DNA from: Flavihumibacter cheonanensis
GTDB lineage: Bacteria > Bacteroidota > Bacteroidia > Chitinophagales > Chitinophagaceae
DNA length: 64,000 nt
Direction of reading: 5' to 3'
Assembly: GCF_022352215.1 (NCBI RefSeq)
Contig: NZ_JAKRWF010000001.1
Span: 744,001 to 808,000 of the forward strand
The notes below the pieces were generated by a model that had not been told where the DNA came from, did no database searches, and saw only the letters and a program-made list of their open reading frames with translations. Positions 52,145 through 61,367 of the stretch are shown piece by piece (position 1 is the first letter of the stretch; every line of letters starts with the position of its first letter). Position numbers and translations under genes: made by a program.

Positions 52145-53332
52145 CTAAAGCTGGGATTTTTTGGGTTTACCGCTGAAATACAGTAATAGTAATCCTGCAA
52201 TTACCGAAACCACAGCTCCTATAAGGATGGCAAGTTTGGCTATGTTTTGCGTTGCAGGATCTTTAAATGCAAGCATGGTAATGAAGATTGACATGGTAAA
52301 ACCAATGCCAGCGAGTGCCCCCATTCCTATCAATTGCATCCAGTTGGTGCCGGAGGGCCGCTCCCCAAGTCCGGTTGCTACTGTTATCCAGGATGCCAAT
52401 GTAATGCCCAGCGGTTTGCCTAATACCAGTCCTGCCAGCACTCCCCAGCTCAGGCTGGTAGTTATTGCTTCGCTAAAATTGCCTGGTATTTCAATAGCTG
52501 TATTAGCAAGTGCAAAAAGCGGCAGGATGATAAAGTTCACAGGATCATGAAGGGCATGCTCATAATTGGATAAACGTTCAAGCGGAACAAGAAATGCCAC
52601 CAACACCCCGGCGATGGTTGCATGTATACCAGAATTGAAGATGCAGTACCAAACCAATAGACCGATGAGAAGTGTTACCCACCATTTGTTGCCTCTTAGT
52701 TTATTCAACAAGTGCAGTATGCCAAGTAAAACGGCAGCTCCAAGCAAATAATACCAGGATATATCACCTCCGTAAAATACAGCTATCACGAGTATGGCTC
52801 CCAGATCATCAATAATTGCCAGCGCCATTAAAAAGATCTTTAACGTAACCGGTACCCGGCTTCCCAATAAAGAGGCAACTCCCAGGGAAAAGGCAATATC
52901 GGTTGCCATTGGAATGCCCCAACCACTATGGTAGGGGGTAGATCCATTAAGCATTACGTATATCCCCGCCGGTACCAGCATTCCACCCACAGCGGCAGCA
53001 ATTGGGAGAGATGCTTTTTTTATGGAGGACAATTCGCCAATTAGTAATTCCCGTTTGATTTCCATTCCTACCAGGAAGAAGAAAACTGTCATCAACCCAT
53101 CATTGATCCAATGCAGGATGGAGTGGGGGAGATGCAGGAACGGAAGAATATGTGTTTCCCTTTCCATAAAGTGCACATAGGCATCTTTCCATTGGCTGTT
53201 GGCTAAGAGTAGAGAGATAATTGTACAGACCAACAAGGTAATTCCCACTGCCCGGCTGTCTTTGATAAACTCCTGAATCGGACTGATTAGTTGTTTTCTG
53301 ATGATTTGCCGTATGGTGGGTATTGTTGCCAT
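52145..53332 (-). CDS. nhaA: Na+/H+ antiporter NhaA
   Basis: 395 residues with about twelve membrane helices. The family signature FFFLVGMEIKRELLIGELS (about 84-102) and the core MATDIAFSLGVASLLGSRVP with MALAIIDDLGAILVIAVFY, bearing the ion-binding Asp175 and Asp176, are intact. It exports Na+ in exchange for protons across the inner membrane. It starts 1 bp after the stop of the OstA-like gene and so is the last gene of the amidase-MlaD-OstA-NhaA run. Confidence 0.97.
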   Translation of the reverse strand: MATIPTIRQIIRKQLISPIQEFIKDSRAVGITLLVCTIISLLLANSQWKDAYVHFMERETHILPFLHLPHSILHWINDGLMTVFFFLVGMEIKRELLIGELSSIKKASLPIAAAVGGMLVPAGIYVMLNGSTPYHSGWGIPMATDIAFSLGVASLLGSRVPVTLKIFLMALAIIDDLGAILVIAVFYGGDISWYYLLGAAVLLGILHLLNKLRGNKWWVTLLIGLLVWYCIFNSGIHATIAGVLVAFLVPLERLSNYEHALHDPVNFIILPLFALANTAIEIPGNFSEAITTSLSWGVLAGLVLGKPLGITLASWITVATGLGERPSGTNWMQLIGMGALAGIGFTMSIFITMLAFKDPATQNIAKLAILIGAVVSVIAGLLLLYFSGKPKKSQL

Positions 53333-53333
53333 G

Positions 53334-55019
53334 CTATTCGTTTATTACCGGGTCCTCGAAAAGTTCAAATTTAGTTTTTGGGCGCCTTTTTTCCAACCAT
53401 TTAAATCCACGCAGGCGCATTTCACCATGATTTACCTGGCGAAAGGGGTACATGGTTCCTTCCACGGAGCTTCGGAATACTACCCGGTTGAGTTCCTTAT
53501 TTGCAAAATAAAAATCAATGATATCTGCGGTGGATCGGTTTACTCCGGAATAGGCCGAATCCTGATCCTGTGCATAATAGATACTCTCAGCGGAACCTTT
53601 TGCCCGCATGTAATTGATCACTCCATCTGTGAAATAGCCATTGATCGTATTTCCTTTAATCTGGTTGTAAAAATCTTCTGCTGTCCGGTTTATTACCAGC
53701 CCATTATCATATACATGTAGCCGCTCCGGGTCTTTGTTTTTGGTATATAAAAAAATAGTATCTCCTGTTACCTGCGTCCCATTGGCCCAGGCTACCGGAT
53801 CAGTAAACATTCTGAATATGGAATCCACGCCTGAATAAAAAAGGCTGTCGCAAACTGCCTGCAAAGAGTCACTGAATATCCTTACCCGGTGCCAGGCCTG
53901 GAAATAACGGTTACGGTTAGTCGTATCTGCCGGGTCCAGCACAGTAAGTCGCCATAAACTGTCAGAAATTGCTGTGCTATCGGTACCCAAACTATCCGTT
54001 ACCACTTGCACGGGGCGGATAAATGTTTTCTGGTAATCTGTCTTATCCGTTAATCGGGCTGAATACAAAGTGTCCGCAGATACAAATATGGAATCCTCTT
54101 TTTGTTTGATGATCATCAGCGGTCGTTGCGTTGCCAGGAGGGTATTGGTTTTTTTATTTGCTTTCAAATCATTTGCCAGAATGGAGATACCCTGGGCTGT
54201 ATCGCGAAATACCGCATTTCCCCTCGCATAACTATCCCCGGTATTATCATCAAAACCAACATCATCTCCCGTTACAAAAGTGGTTCCGTCTTTAATGACC
54301 GGCCGGCGACCAAATTTGGCCACTTTGTTTTTCATATCATAATACCCTTCCGATGTAGTGATATCACGTCTACCGCTATCTGAAAGGATTCTTGTTTTGG
54401 TAATAAATGTAGCTATCCGGCTATCGGTGTTAAAAAGCAGCGAGTCTGTTGCCAGGTCATATTCCGGATCTTTCATCTTTACGTCCTTTTTGAAATAGAC
54501 GTCCTTCATGTCGCCGTAATAGATCGCTTCCTTACTTGTCAGTACCGTTTTATCACTAACTACTTTTCCTCCATTGGTGTAGGTGCCGATTTTTAAATTG
54601 GTATCGTATTCCAGGTCATTGGTAGTGAGTACACCTTTGCCATCCGTCAGCCTTACATTCTTTTTGAGATAGGCTTTTTTCTCATTGGAATAATAGATCA
54701 GGTATTGTGCATAGGTGTGTATGCTGTCGGCGTCATTAATATGTACGTTTCCGAAGGCTTCCACTACCCCTGTAGCCGGATTAATCACTGCACTGTCGCA
54801 GTAAAACTTGGTAGTGCCCTGTTCAAGGAAAACATTGCCCGCCAGCATCTGGAGTTCGGTAACTGAATCTTTTTTCAGATAACGAAAGCGATCGGTTTTA
54901 CGTACGAGAACAATATCCATGGTATCAGCCGGATTCGCAGGCGGAACAGGCTCCTGCGCAATTGCAGGCAGCATTGCCAGCAAAAGCAACCAGCTTAACA
55001 GTAGTCCAACCAGTCGCAT
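53334..55019 (-). CDS. OstA/LptA-like envelope protein
   Basis: 561 residues from the ATG at 55019; the start at 55055 would overlap the preceding MCE gene by 35 bp. A signal peptide (about 1-21) is followed by repeats of the OstA/LptA jellyroll: LQMLAGNVFLEQGTTKFYCD, VVEAFGNVHINDADSIHTYA, AYLKKNVRLTDGKGVLTT and FVTGDDVGFDDNTGDSYARG. LptA-like proteins carry LPS across the periplasm. At 561 residues it is much longer than LptA and is the OstA-like form found in Bacteroidota. Fits with the LptD-like gene at 57087 in one envelope block. Confidence 0.9.
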   Translation of the reverse strand: MRLVGLLLSWLLLLAMLPAIAQEPVPPANPADTMDIVLVRKTDRFRYLKKDSVTELQMLAGNVFLEQGTTKFYCDSAVINPATGVVEAFGNVHINDADSIHTYAQYLIYYSNEKKAYLKKNVRLTDGKGVLTTNDLEYDTNLKIGTYTNGGKVVSDKTVLTSKEAIYYGDMKDVYFKKDVKMKDPEYDLATDSLLFNTDSRIATFITKTRILSDSGRRDITTSEGYYDMKNKVAKFGRRPVIKDGTTFVTGDDVGFDDNTGDSYARGNAVFRDTAQGISILANDLKANKKTNTLLATQRPLMIIKQKEDSIFVSADTLYSARLTDKTDYQKTFIRPVQVVTDSLGTDSTAISDSLWRLTVLDPADTTNRNRYFQAWHRVRIFSDSLQAVCDSLFYSGVDSIFRMFTDPVAWANGTQVTGDTIFLYTKNKDPERLHVYDNGLVINRTAEDFYNQIKGNTINGYFTDGVINYMRAKGSAESIYYAQDQDSAYSGVNRSTADIIDFYFANKELNRVVFRSSVEGTMYPFRQVNHGEMRLRGFKWLEKRRPKTKFELFEDPVINE

Positions 55020-55020
55020 T

Positions 55021-56019
55021 TTATTGAGATTGTGGCGTCGTTTGTGTAGAATCATTTAAGGGCGCCTGCAGGGGTTTATTCTTGTCTTTACGTCCGAATA
55101 CAGATACATTAATATACCGTTTCGGATGCACCCTTACATCATCGAGCAAAATATTCAAACTTCTGGTTGTGTTTTCCAGGTTCTGATATAATTGTTTATC
55201 ATTTAACAGAAGTCCCAAAGACCCATCCTTACTATTCGCTTTTTCAACCAGTCCATTTAAATTGCCAATGGTTGACTGCAGATTATCTACCATTCCTTTA
55301 ATATCGGCAGCAGCCAATTGATCAGTGGTTTTTTCCAGGTTACCCAGGGTATGGGTGATACTTTCATTATTCGAAGCAAGGTTACCACTAACCGATTCCA
55401 GATTGGCCATGGTTTTATTAAGATTGCTGTTCTGGGATGCAATCAACTGATTTAATGCAGCAGAGGCTTTTGCTAAATTGGCAATGATGGTATGGAAATT
55501 ATTTTTTGTGTTAGGGTCAAAATAGGTCCCTACTACCTGGATCAGCGAATCCAGGGAAACCAGTGTGCCATCCAGGGATTGCAAAGCGGGATTCAGCGTA
55601 CCGGTTACTTCATCCAGCATGGCGATTTTGACTTTACTGCCAATTGTATCTCCATCTGCCAGGAATTCACCGGCGTTGCCTGGTTCAATTACAAGGTTGG
55701 AGGTACCTAAAAGACTTGCATCAATAAAGGCAACGGAATTTTTTGGAATGTTAATATGGCGGGCCAGGTTGATGGTTACTACTATGCCATCTTCAATATT
55801 CGGACTGCGTTCGCGAATTTCAGAAACCATCCCGATCTGTAGCCCATTGAGTAAAACGGGACTAGAATTCGCAAGCCCGGTAACTTTTGGAAAAATCGTA
55901 TATACCTGATCGTTTTTGTCGAAGAAACTTTTTCCCTTCAGAAAATTGAAGCCAAGTATCAGTAAGGTAATACTTACCACTGCCAGGATTCCGATCTTGG
56001 TTTCATTAGATATTTTCAT
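55021..56019 (-). CDS. MlaD/MCE-family lipid-transport protein
   Basis: 332 residues. One N-terminal helix (about 10-27) anchors it in the inner membrane. The MCE domain (about 38-120) shows YTIFPKVTGLANSSPVLLNG, LQIGMVSEI, and SLLGTSNLVIEPG. A long helical coiled-coil region (about 150-285, rich in Asn/Leu/Thr heptads) follows, as in MCE proteins of Bacteroidota. It presumably binds lipid in the periplasm and passes it between membranes through an ABC transporter encoded elsewhere. It stands between the amidase (30 bp) and the OstA-like gene (1 bp). Confidence 0.94.
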   Translation of the reverse strand: MKISNETKIGILAVVSITLLILGFNFLKGKSFFDKNDQVYTIFPKVTGLANSSPVLLNGLQIGMVSEIRERSPNIEDGIVVTINLARHINIPKNSVAFIDASLLGTSNLVIEPGNAGEFLADGDTIGSKVKIAMLDEVTGTLNPALQSLDGTLVSLDSLIQVVGTYFDPNTKNNFHTIIANLAKASAALNQLIASQNSNLNKTMANLESVSGNLASNNESITHTLGNLEKTTDQLAAADIKGMVDNLQSTIGNLNGLVEKANSKDGSLGLLLNDKQLYQNLENTTRSLNILLDDVRVHPKRYINVSVFGRKDKNKPLQAPLNDSTQTTPQSQ

Positions 56020-56049
56020 GCACTAAGAATTGGAGTCAAATGTAAGGAT

Positions 56050-57030
56050 TTAATTTCCAGTTGTGTTTCGGGGCAAATGCCGTGGGTTTTCCAATTCTTC
56101 TTTATAGCGTTTGAACGCAGTTACGATATTGGTAACTACTTCCTGCTGTCCGGCTTCACTTACCAGGTACTCTTCTTCCTCCTTATTGGTAATAAACCCG
56201 GTCTCAATCAGGATGCTGGGCATACCAGTTGCCTGTAAAACCCAGATTCCCTTGTGATTTCGTTGCTTCACACCAAAGCTTTTTCTTCCCGCACTGGCAA
56301 ATTCTTCTTCAACAAATTGTGCCAGCAGGGCTGAATTACGGAAAAAATACTTGGTATATAATTGTGCCCGGATTTTCGCTTCGGGGGAATTCAGATCCAA
56401 TACGTTGTTGGGATCATCCACCGGTTCTTCTTCACCGCTTTCCTCTTCATCCAGCACGATATTCTCACTTTTCGCACTGGATCGGTCAGCCGCCCAAATA
56501 TAGGTTTCAGTACCTATCCGGGTATTTTTAACATAATAACTTTGATAAATCGGTTGTTTGATCAGCTTTTTCTTCCTGGTTTTTCCTTTTCCTACATAAA
56601 CCACCTTGTTCTTATACCCAACAATTTTCTTCTGATACCATCCCCCGGCTTTCTGACCGGTTGCATTCAGGTGAATAGAGATAAAGAGATCACCCTTTGC
56701 TTCATTGGCCATTTCAGCCCTGATCCGGTTCGCCAGGTTGGGGTCGGTTACTCCTTTTGGAAGATTGGCATCTTTTCTTGTGTAAATGAAATTAATTTCA
56801 GGATAAGCCTGTTCTAATTCCTTACCCAATTTCAGTGCAATGGATAATGCTACTTCGGCTTCTGTGGAAATAAGTCCCCGTGCTCCCGGATCCCTTCCGC
56901 CATGGCCGGCATCAATGATTACTGTCTTCAGCGCATTTTTAGTAGCCTGTGCGATGCTGTTTTTTGAAAATATTAGCAACACGCCGGCAGCGATAACTAT
57001 ATAGAGTCGGGTCTTGAACAATCTGATCAT
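56050..57030 (-). CDS. N-acetylmuramoyl-L-alanine amidase (Amidase_3)
   Basis: 326 residues from the ATG at 57030, which begins the signal/anchor MIRLFKTRLYIVIAAGVLL; an ATG 16 codons upstream is possible. The catalytic domain has VIIDAGHGGRDPGARG (zinc His), a Glu in STEAEVALSIALKLG, SIHLNATG (zinc His) and SILIETGFITNKEEE (catalytic Glu). A Lys-rich and acidic insertion (about 145-220) is an addition not essential to the fold. It cuts the peptide from muramic acid in the periplasm. It diverges from the LptD-like gene, 56 bp apart. Confidence 0.94.
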   Translation of the reverse strand: MIRLFKTRLYIVIAAGVLLIFSKNSIAQATKNALKTVIIDAGHGGRDPGARGLISTEAEVALSIALKLGKELEQAYPEINFIYTRKDANLPKGVTDPNLANRIRAEMANEAKGDLFISIHLNATGQKAGGWYQKKIVGYKNKVVYVGKGKTRKKKLIKQPIYQSYYVKNTRIGTETYIWAADRSSAKSENIVLDEEESGEEEPVDDPNNVLDLNSPEAKIRAQLYTKYFFRNSALLAQFVEEEFASAGRKSFGVKQRNHKGIWVLQATGMPSILIETGFITNKEEEEYLVSEAGQQEVVTNIVTAFKRYKEELENPRHLPRNTTGN

Positions 57031-57039
57031 ACAATAACC

Positions 57040-57071
57040 TTTGAATAATGGGTATCGAATCCCTATTTTTG
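57040..57071 (+). promoter_or_regulatory. Bacteroidota-type promoter of the LptD-like gene
   Basis: TTTG at 57040-57043, 20 bp, TATTTTTG at 57064-57071 (exact match to TAnnTTTG). The ATG at 57087 follows 15 bp later. This lies in the divergent region between the amidase and LptD-like genes. Confidence 0.7.
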
Positions 57072-57086
57072 CCCCCATTCAATAGT

Positions 57087-59795
57087 ATGAAGGACGGCGG
57101 CAAATTTAGTTTAAAATACATTTTTATCGGGCTTTTTGCACTGCTGCTTGTAATATTAACGCACGCTTCCAAGGCGAATTATCCATTTTCCGGAAAATTT
57201 AATGCCCCTTTAACGCATCAGCAGCGCGATACAGTTCCTTCCAAAGTGGATAGCCTGCCACTCAAAAAAGACAGTCTTGGCAACCCAATCAGGGATACTA
57301 CTGGCAAACTGTTCCAGCAAATTGATACTTTAAATGTTAAGATTTCTTCGGATTCCCTGGATGCCCCTGTTCAATATGCAGCTTCCGATTCCATGGTGCT
57401 GGATGTGCCTACAAAAAAAATAACGCTTTATAATAAAGCCAGTACCAAGTACAAAGACCTGGATCTGACTGCCTATAGCATTGAACTGGATCAGCCGACC
57501 CAGATTGTGGTGGCTACCTTTATGCTGGACAGCTTAGGTGAAAAACAGGGTAAGCCGCATTTTGTACAGGGAGAAAGTAATATGGATGCAGATTCCATCA
57601 TTTACAATTTCAAAACCCAGAAAGGGATCACCAAAAGCACCTTCACCCAGCAGGGGGAAATGTTTGTATACGGTAGCAGAATCAAGAAAGTTAATATCAA
57701 TGATTTCTTTGCCCTGGATGGCCGGTTTACTACCTGTAACCTGGATACTCCACATTTTGCATTCCGTACCAAAAAACTGAAGCTGGTTAATAAAAAACTG
57801 GCAGTGAGCGGACCCATCCATCCTGAATTTGAAGGTGTTCCGGTGCCTATTTATATCCCATTTGGTTTTTTCCCGCTATCCCAGGGGCGCAAATCCGGGA
57901 TACTACCACCTCAGTTTGTTGCCAATGAACAATTTGGTCTGGGTTTGGAAGGGGTTGGATATTATAAAGTCCTGGGAGAAAAATTTGATGTCATGCTTCG
58001 GGGCGATATCTATTCCTATGGTGGTTGGCGGGCCGTACTAACACCTACCTATAAACGACGCTATCGGTACTCGGGCAGGCTGAACCTTTCCCTGCAGAAT
58101 ACCCGGATCCTGAGTCGGGATGCTACAAAGGAATTTGATGTTAACCGGAGTTTCAACATTCAGTGGAGTCATGTGGCAGATGCCAAAGCCAGGCCCGGTA
58201 CCAGTTTCCAGGCCAGTGTAAATGCTGGTTCTACGCAGTACAACCGTTTTGTTGGAGCCAACCCATCCATCAACTTCCAGAACCAGATGTATTCTTCCAT
58301 CGCCTACACCAAAAACTGGAATAACAAATTCAACCTTAGTTTAACCGCCGGGCATGATCAGAATAACCGGACCCGCCAGGTAAATGTTCGTCTCCCGGAT
58401 GGATCTTTCACCGTCAATAACTTTTATCCTTTTCAGAAGAAAGAATTTGTGGGTACACCGAAATGGTATGAAAAACTGGGGATTGGTTTGAACTCTCAAT
58501 TCCGGAACCAGGTTTCTTTTTATGACAGTGCATTCAGCTTTACCCAGTTGATTGATACCATGCAATGGGGCGCCCAGCACAATATTCCGATTACGCTTTC
58601 GCTTCCATCCCTGGGACCCATCCAGATTGCACCGGGTATAAGTTATTCAGAACGTTGGTATGCCCAGCAATTTGATCGTACCTGGAATCCTGCCACCAAT
58701 AAAATTGATACTTCCATCAATCGGGGTTTTTACACTGCCCGCGACATGTCATTCAGCATGAGCCTGAATACCGCACTATTTGGTACCTATGATAAGTTTG
58801 GTAAAAACAGCAGCATACGTGCAATTCGCCATGTGATCCGCCCATCGGTTTCAGCCAGTTATAAACCTGACCTGAACGGTAAGGATTATTATTCCACCCA
58901 GGTAGATACTACCGGCAGGCAGGTTCGTTTCAGCAGGTATGCCGGGAGTTTGTTTGGCGCCTTCGGCGAAGGGGAATTCGGTGGTCTCAGTTTCAGCCTG
59001 GATAATAACCTCGAAATGAAAGTTCGTTCGAAGAAAGATACTACTTCAGAGGATGGTATCCGAAAAGTCCGACTCATTGATGGTTTCGGTCTAACCGGCA
59101 GTTATAACTTCCTGGCGGATAGTTTTCAGTTGTCTCCCATCAGCCTGTACCTGAGAAGCACCTTGTTTGAAAAGATCAATATCACGGCTTCTGCGAGCCT
59201 CGATCCATACAAGACAGACCGCCAGGGGTACCGGATCAATGAACTGGCCTGGTCGGGAGATGGATTTTCATTGGGTAGGATTACTTCGGGAAACATTGCC
59301 GTATCTACATCTTTTACCAGCAAACAGAAGGAGAAAAAAGAAATTCCACCGGATGAAGACCTGAGTGGAATCGGACTGCCGATGACCAATGAAGAACAGC
59401 AGGCATTAATCAACAATGTGCGAAACAATCCGGCTGAATACGCCGATTTCAATATCCCCTGGTCGGTGAACCTATCCTATTCACTGAGCTTCAGCCGTCT
59501 TTTAAAACGAGATTATTCTGGTTATGAAACCCAGATTAATTCCAGTGTCAATGTAAGCGGAGATTTCAATCTTACGCCCAAATGGAAACTGGGTGCAAGT
59601 ACCTTTTATGATTTCCGGGGCGCTTCCATACAGCAGCTAACGATGTTCCTTAGCCGCGAACTGCATTGCTGGCAATTAGGTATCAATATCACCCCGGTTG
59701 GTTTGTATCGCACCTTTAATATTACGATCAACCCGAAATCAGGGCTGTTGAGAGATTTGAAAATTAACCGGTCAAAATTCTTTTATACGCAATAA
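57087..59795 (+). CDS. LptD-like outer-membrane LPS-assembly protein
   Basis: 902 residues from the ATG at 57087 (the frame is open further back to 57048, but that overlaps the promoter). After a signal/anchor helix (about 8-28), residues about 75-290 contain OstA-like strands (VQYAASDSMVLDVPTKKITL, MDADSIIYNFKTQKGIT). Blocks such as GRFTTCNLDTPHFAFRTKKL and PVPIYIPFGFFPLSQGRKSG match the PF19838 LptD_2 type of Bacteroidota. The last two thirds form a beta-barrel ending FFYTQ. It would insert LPS into the outer leaflet. The stop is followed by a four-unit heptamer array. Confidence 0.9.
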   Translation: MKDGGKFSLKYIFIGLFALLLVILTHASKANYPFSGKFNAPLTHQQRDTVPSKVDSLPLKKDSLGNPIRDTTGKLFQQIDTLNVKISSDSLDAPVQYAASDSMVLDVPTKKITLYNKASTKYKDLDLTAYSIELDQPTQIVVATFMLDSLGEKQGKPHFVQGESNMDADSIIYNFKTQKGITKSTFTQQGEMFVYGSRIKKVNINDFFALDGRFTTCNLDTPHFAFRTKKLKLVNKKLAVSGPIHPEFEGVPVPIYIPFGFFPLSQGRKSGILPPQFVANEQFGLGLEGVGYYKVLGEKFDVMLRGDIYSYGGWRAVLTPTYKRRYRYSGRLNLSLQNTRILSRDATKEFDVNRSFNIQWSHVADAKARPGTSFQASVNAGSTQYNRFVGANPSINFQNQMYSSIAYTKNWNNKFNLSLTAGHDQNNRTRQVNVRLPDGSFTVNNFYPFQKKEFVGTPKWYEKLGIGLNSQFRNQVSFYDSAFSFTQLIDTMQWGAQHNIPITLSLPSLGPIQIAPGISYSERWYAQQFDRTWNPATNKIDTSINRGFYTARDMSFSMSLNTALFGTYDKFGKNSSIRAIRHVIRPSVSASYKPDLNGKDYYSTQVDTTGRQVRFSRYAGSLFGAFGEGEFGGLSFSLDNNLEMKVRSKKDTTSEDGIRKVRLIDGFGLTGSYNFLADSFQLSPISLYLRSTLFEKINITASASLDPYKTDRQGYRINELAWSGDGFSLGRITSGNIAVSTSFTSKQKEKKEIPPDEDLSGIGLPMTNEEQQALINNVRNNPAEYADFNIPWSVNLSYSLSFSRLLKRDYSGYETQINSSVNVSGDFNLTPKWKLGASTFYDFRGASIQQLTMFLSRELHCWQLGINITPVGLYRTFNITINPKSGLLRDLKINRSKFFYTQ

Positions 59796-59801
59796 GAGGA
59801 A

Positions 59802-59829
59802 GTGAGATGTCAGACGTGAAACGTGAGAC
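59802..59829 (+). repeat. Heptamer tandem array, 4 units, behind the LptD-like gene
   Basis: Plus strand: GTGAGAT, GTCAGAC, GTGAAAC, GTGAGAC. It starts 6 bp after the stop codon in the sense direction. The last two units (59816-59829) are exactly complementary to 59867-59880, giving a 14-bp stem with a 37-nt loop. Confidence 0.9.
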
Positions 59830-59852
59830 AGAAAACAATTTTCACTTGTCTC

Positions 59853-59880
59853 TTCTGACGTCTCACGTCTCACGTTTCAC
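59853..59880 (-). repeat. Heptamer tandem array, 4 units, overlapping the acyltransferase 3' end
   Basis: Minus strand: GTGAAAC, GTGAGAC, GTGAGAC, GTCAGAA. The acyltransferase stop codon (59863-59865) lies within it, so the array encodes the protein's last five residues VKRET. It faces the array at 59802-59829. Confidence 0.9.
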
Positions 59881-60603
59881 TTTGTCGCTCATCAATTCAT
59901 ACGCCCGCTCTTTCAAACTATCCACTGTATCGGTATCCAATACTTCAATGGGTTCAAGGAATTCGATACGCAGGGGATGAGGCATCAGGTAAAAAGATTT
60001 ATGAGGCGGATTTACTTTACGGGTATTAAATATTACACCGGGAATAATAGGTGTCCGGGTATCAATCGCCAAACGAAAAGCACCATCATGGAAAGGCTTT
60101 AATGGCTGGTCAGTGGTGTTACGTGTACCTTCCGGATAAATGCACATGTGTAAACCCATCGCCAAAACTTCTTTCATGCGGCCATAACTTTCTTTCCGGC
60201 TTTTATCGCTTTTGCGATCCACCAGCACGCTGCCCAATTTGTAAATGATCCCAAAAACCGGAACCTTTGCCATCTCCGCCTTTGCAATGGTTTTATTGCC
60301 TCCGGGAATGGCAGGAGAGGAAATTGGTACATCCATTAAAGCATTGTGATTGCAGATTACAATGTAAGGCTGCCCTTTTTTGAAATGTTCTTTACCTTTT
60401 ACAAAAAGCGGACAACCAATGCCCGGTAAGAATACACCCATCCAGATGCGCGAATACCGAATGAACCGATCTGTCCTCCTGGGTTCTCCGATGGTCATAC
60501 AAAATAAGGCCACCGGAATCAGAAATACCAACATGGTTAGGGTGAATAAAAGCATTGCCCATAAAGCCCATATCCTGCCAAAAACTTCTTTGAACCAATT
60601 CAT
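59863..60603 (-). CDS. PlsC-type 1-acyl-glycerol-3-phosphate acyltransferase-like protein
   Basis: 246 residues from the ATG at 60603 (an ATG at 60630 would overlap the ung gene). Membrane helices near 14-38 and 52-66. VICNHNALMD holds the catalytic HX4D motif (His86, Asp91), and IYPEGTRN the EGTR substrate motif; later IIPGVIF matches motif IV. It acylates lysophosphatidic acid or a similar lipid in the inner membrane. The C-terminal residues VKRET are encoded by heptamer repeat units, so the native C-terminus may originally have been different. Confidence 0.92.
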   Translation of the reverse strand: MNWFKEVFGRIWALWAMLLFTLTMLVFLIPVALFCMTIGEPRRTDRFIRYSRIWMGVFLPGIGCPLFVKGKEHFKKGQPYIVICNHNALMDVPISSPAIPGGNKTIAKAEMAKVPVFGIIYKLGSVLVDRKSDKSRKESYGRMKEVLAMGLHMCIYPEGTRNTTDQPLKPFHDGAFRLAIDTRTPIIPGVIFNTRKVNPPHKSFYLMPHPLRIEFLEPIEVLDTDTVDSLKERAYELMSDKVKRET

Positions 60604-60617
60604 GTTGCGAAGGTAGT

Positions 60618-61289
60618 TTACAAAGACCAATCGATGGGATCAATACCGTTTTTAACGAGGTACTCATTGGTTTTGGAAAAATGCCGGCAACCAAAAAAAC
60701 CTTTATCCGCACTGAAGGGAGAGGGGTGTGCCGCTTTTAATACCAGGTGTTTGGTTTCATCAATCAATACCTGCTTTTCCTGTGCAAATTTTCCCCACAA
60801 CAGAAATACGATGTGTTCTTTACGGTCGCTGATGGCACGAATCACCGCGTCCGTGAAGTCCATCCAGCCAATTTTAGCATGGCTTCCAGGTTCATTTGCC
60901 CGAACCGTTAGTGCGGCATTCAGGAGCAAGACCCCCTGTTCGGCCCATTTTTCCAGGTTGCCTTTTCGTGGAAGTTGTAAGCCGATATCCGCCGCTATTT
61001 CTTTGTAGATATTGAGCAGGGAGGGTGGCGGTGCAACCCCATCCGGTACGGAAAAACTTAAGCCATGTGCCTGTCCCGGATTGTGGTAGGGATCCTGCCC
61101 CAGGATTACAACTTTCAGTTTGTCCGGTGGCGTTTTATCAAAGGCATTGAATATCATCGAGCCGGGTGGATAAATGATTTTCCCGGCACTTTTCTCCGTT
61201 TTCAAATGTGTCACTACCTGCAGGAAATAGGGTTGATGAAACTCCTGCTTCAAAAAAGATTTCCAGCCAGCCTCAATTTTTACCTCCAT
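60618..61289 (-). CDS. ung: Uracil-DNA glycosylase (family 1)
   Basis: 223 residues from the ATG at 61289; an ATG at 61316 would add nine residues beyond the usual length. VVILGQDPYHNPGQAHGLSFS contains the catalytic Asp and water-activating motif GQDPYH. LLLNAALTVRANEPGSHAKIGW and LKAAHPSPFSADKGFFG (the HPSPxSA loop, with Phe instead of Leu) complete the family set. It removes uracil from DNA in base-excision repair. It is followed after 14 bp by the acyltransferase gene. Confidence 0.97.
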   Translation of the reverse strand: MEVKIEAGWKSFLKQEFHQPYFLQVVTHLKTEKSAGKIIYPPGSMIFNAFDKTPPDKLKVVILGQDPYHNPGQAHGLSFSVPDGVAPPPSLLNIYKEIAADIGLQLPRKGNLEKWAEQGVLLLNAALTVRANEPGSHAKIGWMDFTDAVIRAISDRKEHIVFLLWGKFAQEKQVLIDETKHLVLKAAHPSPFSADKGFFGCRHFSKTNEYLVKNGIDPIDWSL

Positions 61290-61367
61290 TAAATCTTGGT
61301 TTAATTCTGAACACAAGTTAGGATGGAACGAAAATCAACGTAAATTATATTTCCAAAATCAGCAATT

